Part shown: positions 45,739 to 54,965 of the stretch, in pieces
How positions within the stretch are numbered: position 1 is the first letter of the stretch
Layout: every line of letters begins with the position of its first letter
Made by a program: the position numbers and the translations under genes
Notes under the pieces: generated by a model
Seen by the model: the letters and a program-made list of their open reading frames with translations, nothing else
Database searches by the model: none
What the model was told of the DNA's origin: nothing
Assembly (NCBI RefSeq): GCF_944324745.1
Contig: NZ_CALUXO010000093.1
Coordinates: 1 to 58,960 of the forward strand
Reading direction: 5' to 3'
Source of the DNA: an uncultured Thomasclavelia sp.
Lineage (GTDB): Bacteria; Bacillota_I; Bacilli_A; Erysipelotrichales; Coprobacillaceae
DNA length: 58,960 nucleotides

Positions 45739-46668
45739 TTAATCTCCTTTTCTTGTAATTTTATTAGCTAAATGAATTAACCAGGAATCAAATGGTAAGA
45801 ATAAAATAGTTGATGCCAGATTAAAAAAAGTATGCATATAGGCTATTTGCATTAAAGGATTAGTGGTTAAGCTTTTAATAAAGGGAACAAATGGAATAAA
45901 ATAAGAGGCAATGACAAAAACAAGAGCACCAATTACATTGATTAAAATATGAATAATGCTTAATCGTTTAGAATTAATATCTCCATTAACAGCTCCTAAA
46001 ACAGCCGTAATACAGGTTCCTATGTTTTGACCATAAATAACATTGGTAGCCATTGAATAGCTAATCAACCCCTTTTCATAGATGGTTTGTAAAACCCCAA
46101 CCGATGCCGTAGAACTTTGAATAATAGCTGTAAAAATTGTTCCAGCAAGAATTGCTACCAAAGGATGATTTAATTTAATAAATAAATTTATAAAGAATGG
46201 GGATTTTTGCATTGGTTCTAATGATAATGACATCGTATCCATAGTTAGAAAAATCAAACCTAAAGCCATGAATAATCGTCCCCAATAAGTAATTTTGTTT
46301 TTAAATAACATTAAAATAAAGCCAATCAGACAAAGATAAATAGCCGACTTACCAATATCTAAAGCAATCATTAATCCCGTAACGGTCGTACCAATATTAG
46401 CCCCTAAAACAATCCAGGTAGCTTGAGCTAGAGTAATTAAATGGCTGTTAAGTAAGCCAATTAGAATAATCGTCATTGCTGAAGAACTATGAATCAAAGC
46501 TGTAATGATCGTTCCGGTTAATACTCCTAAATATTTATTACTTGATAAGTGATAGAGGATCTTTTTTAGCTTATCACTGGCTAGAGTATCTAATGATGTT
46601 GATAAAATCCGCATACCAAAAAGAAAGATACCTAAACTACCAATAAAGCCAATAATATTTTTGATAAT
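45739..46668 (-). CDS. Na/Pi cotransporter family protein, probable AUU start
   Basis: About 309 aa of the NptA/PNaS family with paired QSS-type motifs: TALIHSSSAMTIILIG and TAIIQSSTASVGVLQ. The first ATG (46614) would truncate the first helix. In-frame upstream codons encode IIKNIIGFIGSLGIFLFG directly before MRILSTSL, the conserved family N-terminus. The frame is closed by TAA at 46669-46671. AAAGGATG on the minus strand is suitably spaced for an AUU start at 46668. The PhoU-like tail found in many relatives is absent. Confidence 0.8.
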   Translation of the reverse strand: MIKNIIGFIGSLGIFLFGMRILSTSLDTLASDKLKKILYHLSSNKYLGVLTGTIITALIHSSSAMTIILIGLLNSHLITLAQATWIVLGANIGTTVTGLMIALDIGKSAIYLCLIGFILMLFKNKITYWGRLFMALGLIFLTMDTMSLSLEPMQKSPFFINLFIKLNHPLVAILAGTIFTAIIQSSTASVGVLQTIYEKGLISYSMATNVIYGQNIGTCITAVLGAVNGDINSKRLSIIHILINVIGALVFVIASYFIPFVPFIKSLTTNPLMQIAYMHTFFNLASTILFLPFDSWLIHLANKITRKGD

Positions 46669-46770
46669 TTATCACATCCTTTGATAAATTATATTAATAA
46701 ATTAATAAATAATGTTTATTTTCAAGATAATTATTAAATGTTAAAATTAAAGATAGAAGGATGTGAGAAA

Positions 46771-47409
46771 ATGGATTATAGTGCAGTTGTTTTATGTGCC
46801 GGGAAAGGAAGCCGTAGTGGTCTAAATTATAATAAAATGTTATATCGTTTTGAGCAAGAAACGGTTTATGAAATGACGATGAAAGTTTTTTTACAAGATA
46901 GTCGTTGTAAGCAGATCGTTGTTGTAACAAAACAAGATGAACTTGTTGAGTTAAAAACACTAATTCAAGATACTAAAATTAGTTATGTCTTTGGTGGTAA
47001 AGAACGCCAAGATAGCGTTTATAATGGTTTACAAGCAGTAAATCAGGATATTGTCTTGATTCATGATGGAGCTAGACCATATTTAAAAAAGGAAAACATT
47101 GATGATTTATTACTTTGTTTACAAGATAATGATGCCTGTCTATTAATGGTACCGGTTAAAGATACAATTAAATTAGTTAATGAAAATACAATAGTGGAAA
47201 CTTTACCGAGAACCCAATTAATGCAGGCCCAAACACCACAAGCGTTTAAAACATCATTGATTAAAGATTGTTATCAAATGGCAAAGGAGCAAAACTTTTT
47301 AGCTACTGATGATGCTTCTTTGGTTGAACAATTTTCAAAGACACCGGTAAAGGCAGTTTTGGGAAGTTATGAAAACATCAAGATTACTACCCCAGAGGAT
47401 TTGAAATGA
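46771..47409 (+). CDS. ispD: 2-C-methyl-D-erythritol 4-phosphate cytidylyltransferase
   Basis: Third enzyme of the MEP isoprenoid pathway, joining CTP to methylerythritol phosphate. It has 212 aa. The nucleotide-binding loop is VVLCAGKGSRSG near residues 6-17. GGKERQDSVYNGL, IHDGARPYL and LATDDASLVEQF match the IspD signature. ATG 46771 is chosen for its AAGGATGTGAG ribosome site and family length; an in-frame ATG at 46738 has none. It overlaps the GH3 gene (ATGA). ispF is not adjacent. Confidence 0.92.
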   Translation: MDYSAVVLCAGKGSRSGLNYNKMLYRFEQETVYEMTMKVFLQDSRCKQIVVVTKQDELVELKTLIQDTKISYVFGGKERQDSVYNGLQAVNQDIVLIHDGARPYLKKENIDDLLLCLQDNDACLLMVPVKDTIKLVNENTIVETLPRTQLMQAQTPQAFKTSLIKDCYQMAKEQNFLATDDASLVEQFSKTPVKAVLGSYENIKITTPEDLK

Positions 47410-48737
47410 TCAGACGAAAATTAATTTCAAAGTGCTTTGTAATTTTAATTTTGTTAGGATTGATTGGTGGCGCGGTTTATTATCAAATTAATTTATTACC
47501 AGAAGAGCAAATAAAGTTAACTACCAATACATTGACAGCCCAAATAATCGATACCAGTGATAATACATTAACTATTAGAGATAATCAAAATAAAACGTAT
47601 ACAATAAATCTTGGTACCACCGAACAAAATAATTCATATATCTTTTCAAACCAGGTAACCATTAGATATACTGGTGATATTAATGATCAATATACAATTG
47701 AAAGTATTACAGTCAAGTACAGTCAAATAATCAATGGAGAGCTTGATAATGAAACGTTTAGTCGAATAACTAATCTAGCTAAATCAATGTCACTTGAAGA
47801 TAAAGTCGGACAATTATTATTGGTATTAAAGTCTGAAAACTTAATTGATAATCAAACAGTGGCTGGATGTGTTTTATTTGAAGAAGATTTTAAAGATAAA
47901 ACTCGAGATGAAGTAATTAATAATATTCAAGGGTATCAAGATGATGCTAAATATCCAATGTTGATTGGGGTTGATGAAGAAGGGGGCAATCTAGTTCGAG
48001 TAAGTAAATATCTAAGAAATAATCGATTTAGATTACCACAGGATGTATTTGCCTATGGTGGGATGGATTCCATTATCAGTGATGCAACAGAAAAGTCAGA
48101 ATTTTTACAAGAATTTGGAATTAATGTTAATTTAGCACCAGTAGCTGATGTTCCCTTAAGTGAAGATGATTATATTTACACAAGATCATTTGGATTAGAT
48201 AGCCAGGCAACTAGTAATTATGTTAAAAATGTTGTTAGTGCAATGAACGATTTACATATGGGTAGTGTTTTAAAACATTTTCCGGGTTATGGAAATGCCC
48301 CAGGATCTAGTGGAACTTACCATGATACTAGAGAATATAGTGAGTTTGCAAATCGTGATTTATTGCCATTTGAAGCTGGGATTGAAGCTGGAGCTAATGC
48401 AATCTTGGTAACAAATAATATTATTGATAGCATGGATGATCAAAATCCAGCAACGCTTTCAGCCAATGTTCATGAATTGCTTAGAAATAATTTGGGCTAT
48501 AATGGTGTTATTTTAACTGATGATATTTCGGGAATTGATCATCAAGAATTTGGCAATGATGATCAGATTGCAGTTAAGGCAATCCAAGCTGGTAATGATT
48601 TGATCATGACATCGAATCCTCAAAGTTGTTTTAATGCAATTTTAAATGCCGTTAATAATGGCGAAATTTCATTAAATCAGTTGGATATCTCGGTTTTAAG
48701 GGTTCTAGCCTGGAAAGCAAGTCTACAACTTTTATAA
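47406..48737 (+). CDS. Membrane-anchored GH3 family glycosidase
   Basis: A 443-aa protein with a single N-terminal anchor (about 8-28), a small beta-rich region of about 35-110 (LTAQIIDTSDNTLTIRDNQNK), then a GH3 N-terminal barrel. The barrel has VGQLLLVLKSENL, LIGVDEEGGNLVR, LAPVADVP, KHFPGYGNAPGSSGTYHD and ILTDDISG, in which the middle Asp is the expected nucleophile. This resembles NagZ-type beta-N-acetylhexosaminidases acting on cell wall or glycans outside the cell. The NagZ DSH loop is modified (TYHD). Confidence 0.87.
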   Translation: MIRRKLISKCFVILILLGLIGGAVYYQINLLPEEQIKLTTNTLTAQIIDTSDNTLTIRDNQNKTYTINLGTTEQNNSYIFSNQVTIRYTGDINDQYTIESITVKYSQIINGELDNETFSRITNLAKSMSLEDKVGQLLLVLKSENLIDNQTVAGCVLFEEDFKDKTRDEVINNIQGYQDDAKYPMLIGVDEEGGNLVRVSKYLRNNRFRLPQDVFAYGGMDSIISDATEKSEFLQEFGINVNLAPVADVPLSEDDYIYTRSFGLDSQATSNYVKNVVSAMNDLHMGSVLKHFPGYGNAPGSSGTYHDTREYSEFANRDLLPFEAGIEAGANAILVTNNIIDSMDDQNPATLSANVHELLRNNLGYNGVILTDDISGIDHQEFGNDDQIAVKAIQAGNDLIMTSNPQSCFNAILNAVNNGEISLNQLDISVLRVLAWKASLQLL

Positions 48738-48872
48738 AATAATTTAAGTATCAAAAGCAAATAAAATTATCATGTAATAACAATACTAGATAAAAGAGGA
48801 TAGTGATAAAAAGTAAGTTTTTATCAAATAAAATCTTGCTTTGTTTTAATTGTTGTGCTATTATAACTGAGC

Positions 48873-48930
48873 ATGTAAAAATATTAATTTACAGCCTGCT
48901 TATATCTTAAAATATAAGCCGATAGTCCAT
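48873..48930 (+). promoter_or_regulatory. Putative S6:S18 autoregulatory mRNA leader
   Basis: CTTATAT (48899-48905) and ATATAAG (48912-48918) form a hairpin followed immediately by CCG (48919-48921), resembling the CCG-bearing stem by which the S6-S18 complex binds rpsF leaders. TGTAAA/TTTACA at 48873-48892 forms a second weak hairpin. It lies directly before the rpsF ribosome site. Confidence 0.45.
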
Positions 48931-48943
48931 AGGAGGTAGAAAG

Positions 48944-49225
48944 ATGAACAAGTATGAAATTATGTTTATTGTAAAACCTGATGTTGAAGAAGATGCAAGA
49001 AATAAATTAATCGAATATTTCAAAAGTATCTTAACAGCTAATGGTGGAACAGTTGACAATGTTAACGAATGGGGATTACGTGATTTAGCGTATGAAATCA
49101 AAGATTACAAAAAAGGTTACTATGTAGTAGTTGATGCAACTTGTACTGGTGCCGATATCGCTGAATTTGAACGTTTATCAAACATCAACGCATCTACATT
49201 ACGTCATTTAACACTTCGTCGATAG
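48944..49225 (+). CDS. rpsF: 30S ribosomal protein bS6
   Basis: A 93-aa small-subunit protein starting MNKYEIMFIVKPDVEEDARN, with GGTVDNVNEWGLRDLAYEIKDYKKGYYVV, typical bS6. AGGAGGTAGAAAG precedes the ATG. It is the first gene of the rpsF-ssb-rpsR operon; bS6 and bS18 bind each other on the ribosome platform and probably on the leader just upstream. Confidence 0.97.
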   Translation: MNKYEIMFIVKPDVEEDARNKLIEYFKSILTANGGTVDNVNEWGLRDLAYEIKDYKKGYYVVVDATCTGADIAEFERLSNINASTLRHLTLRR

Positions 49226-49237
49226 GAGGCGTTATAT

Positions 49238-49705
49238 ATGATAAATAGAGTAGTTCTTGTAGGTAGATTAACTAGAGATCCTGAATTAAGAAGAACAGCA
49301 CAAGGTGATGCAGTAACTTCATTTACTTTAGCAGTAAACAGAAATTACACAGCTCGTGATGGTCAGCAACAAGCCGATTTTATTAATTGCGTTGTATGGC
49401 GTAAACAAGCTGAAAATGTTGAAAGATATTGTGCAAAAGGAACTTTAGTAGGTGTTGAAGGAAGAATTCAAACACGTAATTATGATAATGCACAAGGACA
49501 ACGGGTTTATGTAACTGAGGTTCTATGCGATAGTGTTCAATTTTTAGAAACTAAAGCAGCAAGAGAAAGAAATCAAGCTCAGATGCAACAACAACCACAA
49601 AATAATAATGATAATTTTTATGATATGAAAACAGTTGAGTTAGAAAAAGAATTTGATAACTCATTAAATACATTTGATATCATGGAAGATGATATTCAAT
49701 TTTAA
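49238..49705 (+). CDS. ssb: Single-stranded DNA-binding protein
   Basis: A 155-aa OB-fold protein starting [20 protein letters not shown], with [20 protein letters not shown] and [11 protein letters not shown] Gln/Asn-rich linker (about 110-140) and the acidic tip MEDDIQF follow; the tip ends in a variant of the DDDIPF peptide that recruits partner proteins. TAGGAGGCG precedes the ATG. It coats ssDNA in replication and repair. Confidence 0.97.
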   Translation: MINRVVLVGRLTRDPELRRTAQGDAVTSFTLAVNRNYTARDGQQQADFINCVVWRKQAENVERYCAKGTLVGVEGRIQTRNYDNAQGQRVYVTEVLCDSVQFLETKAARERNQAQMQQQPQNNNDNFYDMKTVELEKEFDNSLNTFDIMEDDIQF

Positions 49706-49723
49706 TGAAAGGAGCTAAGTAAA

Positions 49724-49954
49724 ATGGCATTTAGAAAACAAAGAATGGGTAGAAGAAAAGTTTGCTACTTCACAAAAAACAAAATCACTTACATTGATTA
49801 TAAAGATGTTGAATTATTAAAAAGATTTATTTCAGCTAATGGTAAAATCATTCCAAGACGTGTAACTGGAACAAGCGCTAAATATCAAAGAAAATTAGCT
49901 ACTGCAATCAAACGTGCACGTCAAATGGCTTTATTACCATACGTACAAGACTAA
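49724..49954 (+). CDS. rpsR: 30S ribosomal protein bS18
   Basis: A 76-aa basic protein with [26 protein letters not shown] and [30 protein letters not shown], the canonical bS18 sequence. GAAAGGAGC precedes the ATG. The Cys in KVCYF is the remaining residue of the zinc-binding C+ type. It ends the rpsF operon and the recognisable core region of this window. Confidence 0.97.
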   Translation: MAFRKQRMGRRKVCYFTKNKITYIDYKDVELLKRFISANGKIIPRRVTGTSAKYQRKLATAIKRARQMALLPYVQD

Positions 49955-49967
49955 GCTAAAATACATG

Positions 49968-49995
49968 AGACCTTGATTTTTATCAAGGTCTTTTT
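49968..49995 (+). terminator. Terminator after rpsR
   Basis: AGACCTTGAT and ATCAAGGTCT pair around TTTT, followed by TTTT. Confidence 0.85.
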
Positions 49996-50292
49996 CTGTA
50001 TATTTGCATGTAAAACTAATAGAATATATAATATGTATTTCAGGACGTTTATTAACCTCCTGATTTTTTTGATTTAAAGTTGGAAATATTATAAATAAGA
50101 TAATAAAAGTAATTGTTAAGCGCAAAATAGTTGGTTATTATATGCTAAGGTAGTTTCTTATTGCTTGTATTTTTATCATATTTATTGAATTAAAAATACA
50201 AAGTCATATCAAATAAAATTAATAATAAAACAGTTAAAATAAATAATCATATTGTTAAAGATATGATGAAAACATCAGTATTTTAACTTTAT
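49996..50292. other. AT-rich gap at the core/accessory boundary
   Basis: After the rpsR terminator, about 300 bases hold no gene that I can support. Only very short reading frames occur. The stretch leads to the large palindrome at 50293. Confidence 0.5.
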
Positions 50293-50333
50293 TTTATTAT
50301 ATTTTAACATTTAAAATGTTAAAATATAATAAA
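50293..50333. promoter_or_regulatory. 41-bp perfect palindrome, candidate AbiEi operator
   Basis: Two 20-base arms (left arm 50293-50312, right arm 50314-50333) match perfectly around a single central A; the core reads TTTTAACATTTAAAATGTTAAAA. It lies 25 bases before the antitoxin-like gene. AbiEi antitoxins are known to repress their own promoter through inverted repeats. No T-run follows, so a terminator is unlikely. Confidence 0.6.
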
Positions 50334-50358
50334 TAAATATTAATATGGTGGTGATAGA

Positions 50359-50730
50359 ATGAATGTAATAAATGCACTTGGATTAAAATTAAAACTAAAA
50401 GATTGGGATAAAAGAAATCAGGTACCTCTCTATATCCTAAATAATTTTTCTATTCAGAAAGCAACTTTCAATAATATTGATTGTTTATCATTAACACCAC
50501 ATGAAGGATTACCAATTTTATCAGCATTAAAAAAGCAAATAGGAATAATTAAAAAGATTGAAGATATACCGGTATTTTTAAATCTTGATTCTATATCTCA
50601 TTTTAGAAAACAAAATCTTCTTGAAAACAACATACCATTTATTATAAAAGATAAAATGGTTTATTTGCCGTTTATGGCAACCCTCTTGACCGATGAACAA
50701 TGGAAGAAAGTCCTAAGATTGAAAAACTGA
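50359..50730 (+). pseudogene. AbiEi-like antitoxin, 5' fragment
   Basis: Encodes 123 aa (MNVINALGLKLKLKDWDKR...). The sequence ends LTDEQWKKVLRLKN at a stop, while a second frame starting at 50700 continues with MEESPKIEKLTLAAQLLFIW. The two parts read naturally as one protein of about 320 aa if one base were changed near 50700. The region resembles AbiEi or MarR-like antitoxins found before AbiEii nucleotidyltransferases. GGTGGTGATAG precedes the ATG. Similarity is judged by eye. Confidence 0.5.
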
Positions 50731-51314
50731 CATTGGCTGCGCAACTTTTATTTATTTGGATATTATATCAAAGCAAAGATGAATTTTATATTAATGAAGC
50801 ATTAGAAGTGATTAAAGTTTCCAATATGACCCTTACAAGAGCATATCGTCAATTATGTGCAACAAAATTATTTAAAGAACATAAAAATGGTAGAAAAATT
50901 TATTTAACAACTCACTTAAATAAATTGAATTTATTTAATCAGATGAAATCATATTTACAATCACCGATAAAAAAACAAGGTTTTATTTTAAATTCAGATA
51001 TTGATGATTATATGATCTTATCTGGTGAATCAGCATTAAGTCAATATTCTTTTATCAATCCACCAAAAATGAAGATATACGCCGTAGATAAAGTAAATAG
51101 TAATCACATTGTAATACAAAATGAATATTATTCACAGGAAGAACAAGTAGTATTACAAATTTGGAAGTACAATCCTTTATTATTTAGTCATGATCAAAAG
51201 AATATCGATAAAATTTCTTTGATTATTTCACTGTCAGACAACATAGATGAACGACTAGATAGGGAAATAAAACAGTTATCAGAAAATATATTTAATAAGA
51301 TGGAGAGTGATTAA
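50700..51314 (+). pseudogene. AbiEi-like antitoxin, 3' part in another frame
   Basis: Encodes 204 aa from ATG 50700, overlapping the first fragment by 31 bases with no ribosome site before it. The N-terminal helix-turn-helix-like part (INEALEVIKVSNMTLTRAYRQLCATKLFKEHKNGRK, here residues about 30-65) looks like a winged helix. The rest (GESALSQYSFINPPKMKIYAV) fits the C-terminal domain of AbiEi-type antitoxins. It may be translated as a separate protein by coupling, or the gene may be broken by a frameshift. Confidence 0.5.
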
Positions 51315-51315
51315 T

Positions 51316-51480
51316 ATGATTGGAATAGATATATTTAGACAGTATTTTAAAGGTTTTGAAGATCAGTATGTTATTATTGGTGGAACTGCATGTGAATTAT
51401 TGATGTCAGAACAAGAATTAGATTTTCGTGCTACGAAAGATATTGATATGGTACTCATTGTTGTGAATTTATCAAAATAA
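51316..51480 (+). pseudogene. Truncated AbiEii-type nucleotidyltransferase toxin
   Basis: Reads 54 aa: MIGIDIFRQYFKGF, then VIIGGTACELLM and DFRATKDIDMVLIV before a stop. GGTA and the KDIDMVL acidic pair are the nucleotidyltransferase (MNT/AbiEii) active-site motifs, but the remaining 200 or so residues are missing. It starts two bases after the antitoxin stop, the usual arrangement of type IV systems. The truncation would leave it inactive. Confidence 0.65.
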
Positions 51481-52277
51481 TACTTATAAAATGAAGATTA
51501 TTATATGTCCAAAAGTAATTATAAGTTGCCAAAGATCTATTAAATTAGGTCTTTTTTGTTGGAAAAAAATTAATTAATTCATAATGGAACGCAATTAGAA
51601 TGAGAAAATATCATAAAGTTTAATGTTACATTAAATATCCTATATTATACACTTATAATAGTAAATAAGAATATTTTGATTTTTTAGTAGCTACAATACA
51701 ATGAATAAGAATATGCAAAAAGCATAACATTTCTCTAATCAAATTTGTTATGCTTTTTTTCTCTGTTTATAAGATAAGTAATTATGTTGTTTTGATATTG
51801 ATAATATTTAAATAAAAGGATTATGTAAAAAATAAGACATCATTTATTTATAAATAAGTTTAAGAAATATTTTATTTTTTGAAGCATATCCATCATTAGA
51901 TTCATAAAAGTTGTTTGCTATCAAACCAACATTTACTCAAAGATGGAATTGTATAGATGGTAAACTAGTTATTGAATAATTATATATTAATCAAAGCAAA
52001 TATATAGAAATAGTGATGAATTTATCAGTATTTTAAGAATATATCTTTGAAATAGTACCAGGAAGAATTCATAGTTTACAATGAGAATTTTTACTTTCAT
52101 TTACGAAAGCTTTAAATATATTATCTAAAGAACTGATATAATAATTTAAGAATTATAATGTATATTTCTCGGTAACTTCTAAGTTTGTAGTGTGAATGAT
52201 AAATGTTAATTTACGTTGCTTGTAGCAACGGTTGTTTTGATATTTAATAGTTATATCAAGATAAAGGAGGACAAGTA
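51481..52277. other. Gene-poor AT-rich stretch with terminators
   Basis: About 800 bases without a supported gene. A strong hairpin, AAAAAGCATAACA (51717-51729) with TGTTATGCTTTTT (51746-51758), ends in a T-run. Between 51940 and 52140 one frame shows protein-like pieces (FEIVPGRIH) broken by stops, as expected for a decayed gene. CGTTGC and GCAACG at 52214-52230 form a small hairpin before the XRE gene. Confidence 0.5.
51717..51760 (+). terminator. Terminator in gene-poor stretch
   Basis: AAAAAGCATAACA and TGTTATGCTTTTT form a 13-bp stem around a 16-base loop, followed by TT. It has A-runs on the other side and could work in both directions. Confidence 0.65.
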
Positions 52278-52799
52278 ATGTTAAATGAAAATATTAGGAA
52301 TTTAAGAAAAGCAAAAGGTTTATCGCAAGAAGAGCTTGCTATAAAATTAAATGTAGTAAGGCAAACGGTGAGTAAATGGGAAAGAGGCACGTCAGTTCCC
52401 GATTCAAGTATGCTTATTTTGTTAGCTGAAGAACTGGATACTTCAGTAAGTGGATTGCTTGGTGAAACTGTGCCAGAACCGAGTTTGAATGAGATGAATT
52501 TAGAGAATATTTCTAAAAAGCTGGAAAATATTAATTATCAATTTGCTAAAAGAAAAGTGATGAGAATTAGGATAATTCGCTATCTACTTATTTTACTATG
52601 TATACTTATAGTAATAATATTTATTGCTTTAGCAGCTATGCATAGTGAATATTTGAATTGGAATTACAATAATCCTGAATTAGCAGTTGCCGGTACTATA
52701 TTACATGGTGTTGAATTTTTATTCGTAAGAATAGCACCACTGATCTTTATTGGTGCCATAGTTGGAATTGTCTTTACGTATAAAAAAGATAAAGTTTAG
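52278..52799 (+). CDS. XRE family regulator with membrane tail
   Basis: A 173-aa protein. The N-terminal XRE helix-turn-helix (MLNENIRNLRKAKGLSQEELAIKLNVVRQTVSKWERG) covers residues 1-60, followed by a charged linker (about 65-100) and two hydrophobic helices (about 103-122 and 147-166). AAAGGAGGACAAGTA precedes the ATG. This HTH-plus-membrane design is common in Bacillota and may respond to membrane state. The target is unknown; it lies before the TPR-CHAT operon but is separated from it by a terminator. Confidence 0.88.
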   Translation: MLNENIRNLRKAKGLSQEELAIKLNVVRQTVSKWERGTSVPDSSMLILLAEELDTSVSGLLGETVPEPSLNEMNLENISKKLENINYQFAKRKVMRIRIIRYLLILLCILIVIIFIALAAMHSEYLNWNYNNPELAVAGTILHGVEFLFVRIAPLIFIGAIVGIVFTYKKDKV

Positions 52800-53213
52800 T
52801 TTATATAAAAGATTTTCTCAAATATTAAGATTGGTTGAATGAACTATTTATGGTGATAATCGAAAATTTAAAATTAGACAAGTTTTGTTTGAAGCTAGTA
52901 TTATAAGTAACAGGGGAAACATAAGAAATAATATTTTTATTTAAAAGTATAGCAGTTATTGAGACGATTCATTATAAAATGAGTTGTCTTTTTATGTTAC
53001 TAAAAAGCAAAAAATAGGTTTATTAGTTGAATTTTTTGTGGTTTATTATCTATTATTAGTTATAGATAATGTATTTTAGATATGAGGTTAAAATAGTTAT
53101 TGATTTTATTCGTATTATTATCTAAAGAATTTTATTGTTTTAGGTCTTTCTTTGTTTTTGTGTGAATTGAGTAAGATTTGTTATATAATGGTTATAGGTT
53201 AGGGGGATGAATC
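52800..53213. other. Gap before the TPR-CHAT operon
   Basis: 414 bases without a gene. AGACGATTCATT (52962-52973) and AATGAGTTGTCT (52978-52989) form a stem with two G-U pairs and a T-run, which is a likely terminator for the XRE transcript. TATAAT at 53184-53189 is a plausible -10 for the next operon; a TTGAGT nearby is spaced too closely for a standard -35. Confidence 0.55.
52962..52993 (+). terminator. Terminator after XRE gene
   Basis: AGACGATTCATT and AATGAGTTGTCT pair (two G-U) around ATAA, followed by TTTT. Confidence 0.65.
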
Positions 53214-54965
53214 ATGGGTGATGATGTATATATGTTAAATTTGAGAGCACATGGGACTATAGGAGATATTAAGGAACTAAATTTTCATAGTGAAGATGCG
53301 ATACAAGAAACTTATGATATTATAAATTATATAAAATCGTTAGTTAGTAGACCAGATTTTAATGATCGAGCTGATTTAGAGCTTGATTATATCGAAAAAA
53401 TATCACGATTATTGTATCTTAGAAATAAATTAGCACCCATTTTTGCTTATCAAAATCACAATGAAATAGAAAAAAATGAACATATCAAGATTATTGATCA
53501 TGATTTTTATGATCCGATAACCATACTTATAGAGATTAATGATATTGATGATGCTATAGATATTATTGCTATTAGGAAAAAGAAGGCTCTACAAAAAAAT
53601 AATAAACTTGATGAAACAATTTTCTTTAGTCCTTATTTAGATAATAATTACCAATCACAATCATTTGATTCATTTGTCAATGAAATCAATGTTAAATCGC
53701 TAAAATCACTAACAAAATTTAATACATATGTCATGCCGACAATTAATGACATTAAAAATGGAAAATATTTTACATATTATTCGTTTGTTAAGAAAAGTTC
53801 TTATCGAAATGAAGCAGGAGAAAAATCTTTTGACCGTATTTTAAGGAAAAACATAAGAAAAATAGAGAATAGTTCAATCCCTCAAGAAAGAAATAATAAA
53901 GGTTATTGTTTCTTTACTGGATATAAAACAAAAAATCATTTCTATAGCAGTAAGGAAGTTATGAAAACTTATTATGAAATTTGTACAGTTTTTGGTGATT
54001 TTCTTGGTATTGTTGTTAGAACAGATGCGATTAGAAAGTCACATCTTTATAGAGAATATGATATTGCATTTAGTGATTCAATCGTAGAGTCTAGGTATAG
54101 AAGAGGAATCAGTTTTTTTGATAATGTAAAGCTTTATTATATTTTCAAAGACTGGGATGATATTGCTATGAAAAAAATAGATAAATTTAATCAGAATATA
54201 ATGAGTTATATTAATGTTAATGATAAATATAATCAAGCAAATGATGCTAAAATCGTAGATTTAGAAGATGATTTTAGTTCAAAGTCACAAGATATAGAAA
54301 ATTTATCATTAAAAGATAATTATATAAGTTCTGAAGAATATATTGATGAAAAGAAAGTAAAAAGTGATGATCTTCTTAAGATGGTATATAATTTATCATT
54401 AAATAATAACATGACATACTTAAAAGATAAAGATATTATCAAGAATCATTTAGATAATGAAGATCAAAAAAATGATCTTTATGCAGCTTATTTAATTGTT
54501 TTGATTAATAATTTATATAGAAAAATAGAACAAAATGATGATTTCTATAATAATGTCTATAATAAATTAAATTTAAAAGTTATAAATAGTAAAGAAACAA
54601 AGATGATGATTACTTCTATTAAAAATATCATAAAAAACCAACTTATAAGATTAGGATATTTTTATTTTGCTTCGTATTTTATAGAATCGGGAAAAATCAA
54701 TCAAGATGATTATATTAAATTCTTAAAATTTCAAAAGAATAACTCTAAAAATTTTTATATTGGAGTAATTATGTGGATTAATTATGTAGTTACTAATTCT
54801 ATTTTCAAAGAATATCAAGATAAACTAGATGAAGTCAACGAGTATATTAGATATGTAAAACAAGTAATGATTTTATGTGAGCAGCTTAAAAAAAATCCAT
54901 TTAATCAAATATATGTTGGCGAAGAAAAAATTAGTGCAATTTTAAATATTGGAGGTGTTGAATAG
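53214..54965 (+). CDS. Unrecognised 583-aa protein, first gene of TPR-CHAT operon
   Basis: I do not recognise a family. GGGGGA lies six bases before ATG 53214. No signal peptide or membrane helix is visible. The N-terminal 350 residues look mixed alpha/beta (YMLNLRAHGTIGDIKELNF; FFTGYKTKNHFYSSKEVMKTYYEI; YYIFKDWDDIAMKKIDKF). A charged, probably disordered linker (about 350-395, ASKSQDIENLSLKD-like) separates it from a helical C-terminal domain of about 180 residues. Asp, Asn and Lys are very frequent. The stop abuts the next start, so translation is coupled. The linker could be a protease-sensitive site for the CHAT protein (inference). Confidence 0.75.
   Translation: MGDDVYMLNLRAHGTIGDIKELNFHSEDAIQETYDIINYIKSLVSRPDFNDRADLELDYIEKISRLLYLRNKLAPIFAYQNHNEIEKNEHIKIIDHDFYDPITILIEINDIDDAIDIIAIRKKKALQKNNKLDETIFFSPYLDNNYQSQSFDSFVNEINVKSLKSLTKFNTYVMPTINDIKNGKYFTYYSFVKKSSYRNEAGEKSFDRILRKNIRKIENSSIPQERNNKGYCFFTGYKTKNHFYSSKEVMKTYYEICTVFGDFLGIVVRTDAIRKSHLYREYDIAFSDSIVESRYRRGISFFDNVKLYYIFKDWDDIAMKKIDKFNQNIMSYINVNDKYNQANDAKIVDLEDDFSSKSQDIENLSLKDNYISSEEYIDEKKVKSDDLLKMVYNLSLNNNMTYLKDKDIIKNHLDNEDQKNDLYAAYLIVLINNLYRKIEQNDDFYNNVYNKLNLKVINSKETKMMITSIKNIIKNQLIRLGYFYFASYFIESGKINQDDYIKFLKFQKNNSKNFYIGVIMWINYVVTNSIFKEYQDKLDEVNEYIRYVKQVMILCEQLKKNPFNQIYVGEEKISAILNIGGVE

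Noticed and set aside
46694-46960. Minus-strand frame of 88 codons opposite ispD
   Set aside because: It overlaps the conserved ispD start region on the other strand, has no ribosome site and resembles no protein.
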